This document shows, one piece after another, positions 42,424-43,917 of a stretch of 43,917 nucleotides of DNA. Position numbers and translations under genes: made by a program. Under the pieces are notes generated by a model, which ran no database searches, was not told the origin of the DNA, and worked only from the letters and a program-made list of their open reading frames with translations. The stretch covers positions 1-43,917 of the forward strand of contig JAJEBF010000034.1 in NCBI GenBank assembly GCA_022824025.1, written 5' to 3'. This DNA comes from Caldilineaceae bacterium. GTDB lineage: Bacteria > Chloroflexota > Anaerolineae > Caldilineales > Caldilineaceae. The stretch's first letter is position 1, and the number at the start of each line of letters is the position of its first letter.

Positions 42424-43755
42424 ATGCTGGAAAAGAATGTGAGTCGCCGGAGTTTTCTGACAGGCTCGTTGGCAGCAACAGGAGCTCTAGTCCTCTCTGC
42501 CTGCGTGCCCGCCGCTGGCCCTGCAGGTGATGGAGACGATGCGATGGCCTCCGAAGAGCCCATCACGCTTCTCTTTCACACCCGATTGGGGACCCACGCC
42601 GACTGGCACGTCAGTCGCAAAGACCTTTTTGAGGAGCAGAACCCCGGCCTGATTATCGAGTTTGACGAGCTCCCTGGCAATGAGATGTACCCCAAGATCT
42701 ACGCCCTGTCTGCTTCAGGCACAGTCGGTGACGTTGTTTGGACATACCTTAACAACCCGCCGGAACATAAAGCCAAGGGTGTCCTGATCCCATTGGATGA
42801 CATTGTAGCAGCCAAAGACTTTGACCTATCCCCCTTCTGGGACTCTCTGCTTGCAGCACTCACCCTGAATGGCGAGTTGCATGCTATCCCCAATCATGGC
42901 CACTTCGGTACGACTGCTTACTACATCAACAAGACCTTGATTGAGGAATCCGGCGCCGAAGTACCCACGCCCGACTGGACGACCGACGACATGGTTACAA
43001 TAGGTCAGGCCATCACCGCACCCCCTGAAGTCTGGGGCGTCCGCGCCATGGGGGTCGGGCAGGAGCACATCCCCTCTTACCTGCGCATCTTCGGTGGCGA
43101 CGCGATCAACGAGGAAGGCACAAAGTCACTGCTTGACCAGGAAGAGTCCCTCGCAGGCCTCAAATGGCTCTATGACCTTCGTTTTACCCACGGAGTCGAC
43201 CCCTGCCTCTGCAGCGACGAAACCTTTAACAACTACGTCGCCGGAACTGTCGGTGTCTACAACTGGACGACCGGCTTTGTAGGCCGCTGGAATAACCAGA
43301 AAGAGTCCGGTGACATCGCCTTTGACTGGGATGTCCTTGTCGGGCCTGTCGGCCCAACCGGACTCAGAGGTTCGCAGGTGTCTGCTGCCGCGTTTGGCAT
43401 TACCGGCAACTCCCAGCACCCTGCTGAAGCATTCCAGATTCTCGACTTCTACTCCACCAAGGAGGACGGAATCGAGCATGTCCTGTTCGGCGCCGGCAGC
43501 CCAGGCGGACGCGGCGACGTTTGGGACAGCGACGAGCTCTTCGATGTCCACCCGATCTTCCGCCAGCACATCTCTATCTACCCCGATGGACCGAGCAACT
43601 GGCATCGACCGGCCAACGCCCGCACGCTGGAATTCGTTGACACACTCAACAACAATCTCCAGGCCATTTGGACAGAAATAGCCACCTTCGAAGAGGGCGC
43701 CGAGCAGACCCACTTGCTCGTTCAGGAAGTCCTCGACAAGGAGCCGCTGGCATAG
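42424..43755 (+). CDS. ABC extracellular solute-binding lipoprotein (family 1)
   Basis: A 443-residue binding protein. The N-terminus has a twin-Arg motif SRRSFLTG and a lipobox LSAC with Cys27, so it is probably Tat-exported and lipid-anchored outside the membrane. The mature part begins with an acidic linker (GDGDDAMASEE), then TLLFHTRLGTHADWHVSRKD and FEEQNPGLIIEFDELPGNEM, usual for SBP family 1. Aromatic residues in FVGRWNNQ and YNWTTGF may line a sugar site. AAAGGAGG precedes the ATG. It delivers ligand to the two permeases just upstream. A hairpin follows the stop. Confidence 0.93.
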   Translation: MLEKNVSRRSFLTGSLAATGALVLSACVPAAGPAGDGDDAMASEEPITLLFHTRLGTHADWHVSRKDLFEEQNPGLIIEFDELPGNEMYPKIYALSASGTVGDVVWTYLNNPPEHKAKGVLIPLDDIVAAKDFDLSPFWDSLLAALTLNGELHAIPNHGHFGTTAYYINKTLIEESGAEVPTPDWTTDDMVTIGQAITAPPEVWGVRAMGVGQEHIPSYLRIFGGDAINEEGTKSLLDQEESLAGLKWLYDLRFTHGVDPCLCSDETFNNYVAGTVGVYNWTTGFVGRWNNQKESGDIAFDWDVLVGPVGPTGLRGSQVSAAAFGITGNSQHPAEAFQILDFYSTKEDGIEHVLFGAGSPGGRGDVWDSDELFDVHPIFRQHISIYPDGPSNWHRPANARTLEFVDTLNNNLQAIWTEIATFEEGAEQTHLLVQEVLDKEPLA

Positions 43756-43778
43756 GGTTGCTTGTTTTTTGATCCTAC

Positions 43779-43813
43779 CCCCGACCCGGAACCCGACGGA
43801 ATCCGGGTCGGGG
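43779..43813 (+). terminator. Strong hairpin after the binding-protein gene
   Basis: CCCCGACCCGGA (43779-43790) pairs over all 12 bases with TCCGGGTCGGGG (43802-43813) around an 11-base loop. No T-run follows, and the next gene lies 47 bases on in the same direction. It may therefore protect the 3' end of the binding-protein mRNA or cause partial termination. Confidence 0.6.
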
Positions 43814-43860
43814 ATCTGAATCATCATCTACCATAACCGTCACACTCTTCGGAGGAAATA

Positions 43861-43917
43861 ATGAAAGATCTCGTTTCACGACGTTCATTCCTGCAGGGCG
43901 CTGTAGCAGTCTCCGCC
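43861..43917 (+). CDS. N-terminus of a Tat-signal protein (probably another binding protein)
   Basis: The first 19 codons of a gene that continues past the window. ATG 43861 is preceded by GGAGGAAATA, an ideal ribosome site. The peptide has the twin-Arg motif SRRSFLQG followed by a hydrophobic start (AVAVSA), matching the export signal of the preceding binding protein. It may be a second solute-binding protein or a Tat-exported oxidoreductase; too little is visible to choose. Confidence 0.7.
   Translation, partial: MKDLVSRRSFLQGAVAVSA

Overview
The window looks like a chromosomal segment of a GC-rich bacterium, most likely a member of the Chloroflexota (Anaerolineae/Caldilineales-like). The pointers are an adenosine kinase of the actinobacterial/Chloroflexota PfkB type, MutS2 with a C-terminal Smr domain, two-gene sugar permeases feeding Tat-motif lipoprotein binding proteins, and a codon bias so GC-rich that it opens long antisense frames. 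The taxonomic call is inference; no rRNA is present. No prophage, insertion sequence or CRISPR array was seen.

1-9051: a SAM-cycle cluster. It holds the 3' end of mtnA, a LOG-family hydrolase, an S51 peptidase, adenosine kinase, a GNAT acetyltransferase, ahcY and metK, then a membrane-anchored TPR protein. MetK makes SAM, AhcY splits the S-adenosylhomocysteine by-product, adenosine kinase clears the adenosine, and MtnA serves methylthioadenosine salvage. A lower-GC two-gene islet (3466-5507: an AAA/OLD-like ATPase plus a small unrecognised protein) sits inside this cluster and looks acquired; it is the best candidate here for an undescribed defence-like system.

9248-13309: three tRNA genes (Pro, Gly, Met) behind a strong sigma70-type promoter, then era and mutS2. 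The mutS2 promoter has a perfect 18-bp palindrome exactly filling the spacer between its -35 and -10 boxes. 13320-19325: an exopolysaccharide/dTDP-sugar block with two Wzz-like proteins, a CpsD-like protein that has lost its Walker A motif, rfbA, an unrecognised gene, rfbB and a GNAT. 19512-22226: a K+ channel with RCK domains, recO and an unknown membrane protein.

22247-25009 (minus): a Fur/PerR-type regulator and a P1B-4 metal-exporting ATPase, behind a promoter flanked by two PerR/Fur-like boxes, one of them a 25-bp near-perfect palindrome. 25284-28504: clpC and a GNAT. 28579-33089 (minus): a membrane-anchored LamG-like protein, a subtilase, a free-standing I9-propeptide-like protein and malate synthase.

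33618-43917: a phosphotransferase of the PEP-synthase/rifampin-phosphotransferase type, an aldo/keto reductase (minus), a tiny membrane protein, then an operon with a type I phosphodiesterase, two ABC permeases and a lipoprotein binding protein, ending in the first 19 codons of another Tat-signal protein. The non-coding stretches near 9.2, 33.5 and 38.0 kb share a short dispersed motif (CCGTGGATC).
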